Source: Siphonodentalium dalli
Taxonomy: Eukaryota; Mollusca; Scaphopoda; Gadilida; Siphonodentaliidae
NCBI GenBank assembly: GCA_032622095.1
Contig: CP136065.1
Location: 149,739,577-149,803,576 of the forward strand
Direction: 5' to 3'
Length of the DNA stretch: 64,000 bases
A program made the position numbers and the translations under genes. Of the stretch, positions 63,410 through 64,000 are shown piece after piece; the stretch's first letter is position 1, and each line of letters opens with the position of its first letter. The notes beneath the pieces are model-generated. The model did not search any database, had not been told where the DNA came from, and saw only the letters and a program-made list of their open reading frames with translations.

Positions 63410-63588
63410 TACAGTAATGCCCTAAGTAATTGACCTCTAACCACCGCAGAATTGGGTAACTTTTCAGGATTTAGCTCTTAGAGCTCTTTCCATCAATGTT
63501 TCACATTATTATAATCAATAAATTTGAAAAATGATCAAGGAAATATGGGTTGATACAAAAATCGGACTTGGCAATGAAAGGGATAAAA
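63410..63588. mobile_element. fusion of half a CAGTAATGCCC MITE and half a GCCAAGTCCGA MITE
   Basis: 63410-63476 is a left arm of the CAGTAATGCCC family. It joins at TTAGCTCTTAGAGCTC to a right arm of the GCCAAGTCCGA palindrome (63480-63588), ending GGCAATGAAAGGGATAA, where TTAA is mutated to ATAA. Confidence 0.75.
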
Positions 63589-63689
63589 AACATGAAATAA
63601 CCTGTCTCAGAAAATTCCCATTTACATGGAACAGTCAACATGTTAATATACAAAATATTATTGACATACCATATATGAAGATGGAGATA

Positions 63690-64000
63690 AAGGTGTGGGC
63701 ATTTAGGATAGGGATGTTTAGGATCACCTCTAAATGGGAGCTATTGAATTTGAATGATTTTTGATGAAAAACATGGCCGTCGGCAGCTACCTTGGATTTT
63801 ACTCTTTGTCTGACTAAATCCTTTGGCACGCCCTACAGACGACATCCCTCATCCGATCGTCACCAAATTTCATATGTATCTTCGGGGTGACCTCTTGATG
63901 GGAACCATAAATTTTGTTTTTAATTTATTTGAAAATATGGCCTGACAGCAGCCATCTTGGATTTCACATTTGAATTCATTGGCACATCCGGCAGCCCACA
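63690..64000 (-). repeat. AAGATGGCTGCC repeat copy, inverted, cut by the window end
   Basis: Reads GCCATCTTGGATTT, GGTGACCTCTTGATGGGA and CATCCCTCATCCGATCGTCA, the reverse complement of the 2289-3130 family. Confidence 0.72.

Overview
The window looks like nuclear DNA from an animal, most likely a marine invertebrate. The evidence is an AT-rich genome, one spliced gene with long introns and GT-AG splice sites, and a very high density of DNA-transposon and foldback debris. The family with an 'AAGATGGCTGCC' motif and the family with tandem GGAC(G) units and a 'GGGGGTATAAT' tail remind me of molluscan or other lophotrochozoan repeats. That is memory only, and I cannot place the species.

The only host gene I can support is the 3' half of a full-size ABC transporter of subfamily A on the minus strand. 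Eighteen coding exons can be joined from 63353 down to 7843 with every splice phase consistent. They give 831 residues and a stop codon. In order they encode the second extracellular domain, the second membrane domain (TMD2), the linker and regulatory segment, nucleotide-binding domain 2 (NBD2) and a Ser-rich C-terminal tail. The first half of the protein (TMD1, NBD1) must lie beyond 64000. Positions 1-7842 are downstream of the stop: 3' UTR and intergenic DNA, where I find no other gene.

Nearly everything else is mobile-element sequence, mostly inside the introns. The main groups are: (a) a CAAGCC-ended family with 8-bp target duplications, built from palindromes around 'GAGGTCCCCAGAGGG'; (b) several TTAA-flanked, piggyBac-like families, four of whose end types carry the same 'ATTCTCTTATATATGCGAG' hairpin module; (c) a TA-flanked 'CAGTAATGCCC' family; (d) a hAT-type MITE with a perfect 8-bp target duplication (6735-7110); (e) a pogo/Tigger-like element that still encodes the N-terminal DNA-binding domain of its transposase (20253-21860); (f) a Helitron-like 3' end (about 8324-9021); (g) a GC-rich gag-like retroelement relic (49755-51430); (h) a 4.9-kb inverted-repeat compound (14198-19140); and (i) several tandem arrays with periods of 39, 162, about 210 and about 300-350 bp.

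The most informative structure is a 2270-bp tandem duplication (37976-42505) with CAAGCC elements at all three boundaries. The middle element is a chimera of the outer two, which is the footprint of unequal recombination between MITEs. The second theme is how many long inverted repeats sit in the introns of one gene. They would be transcribed as hairpins in the ABCA pre-mRNA.
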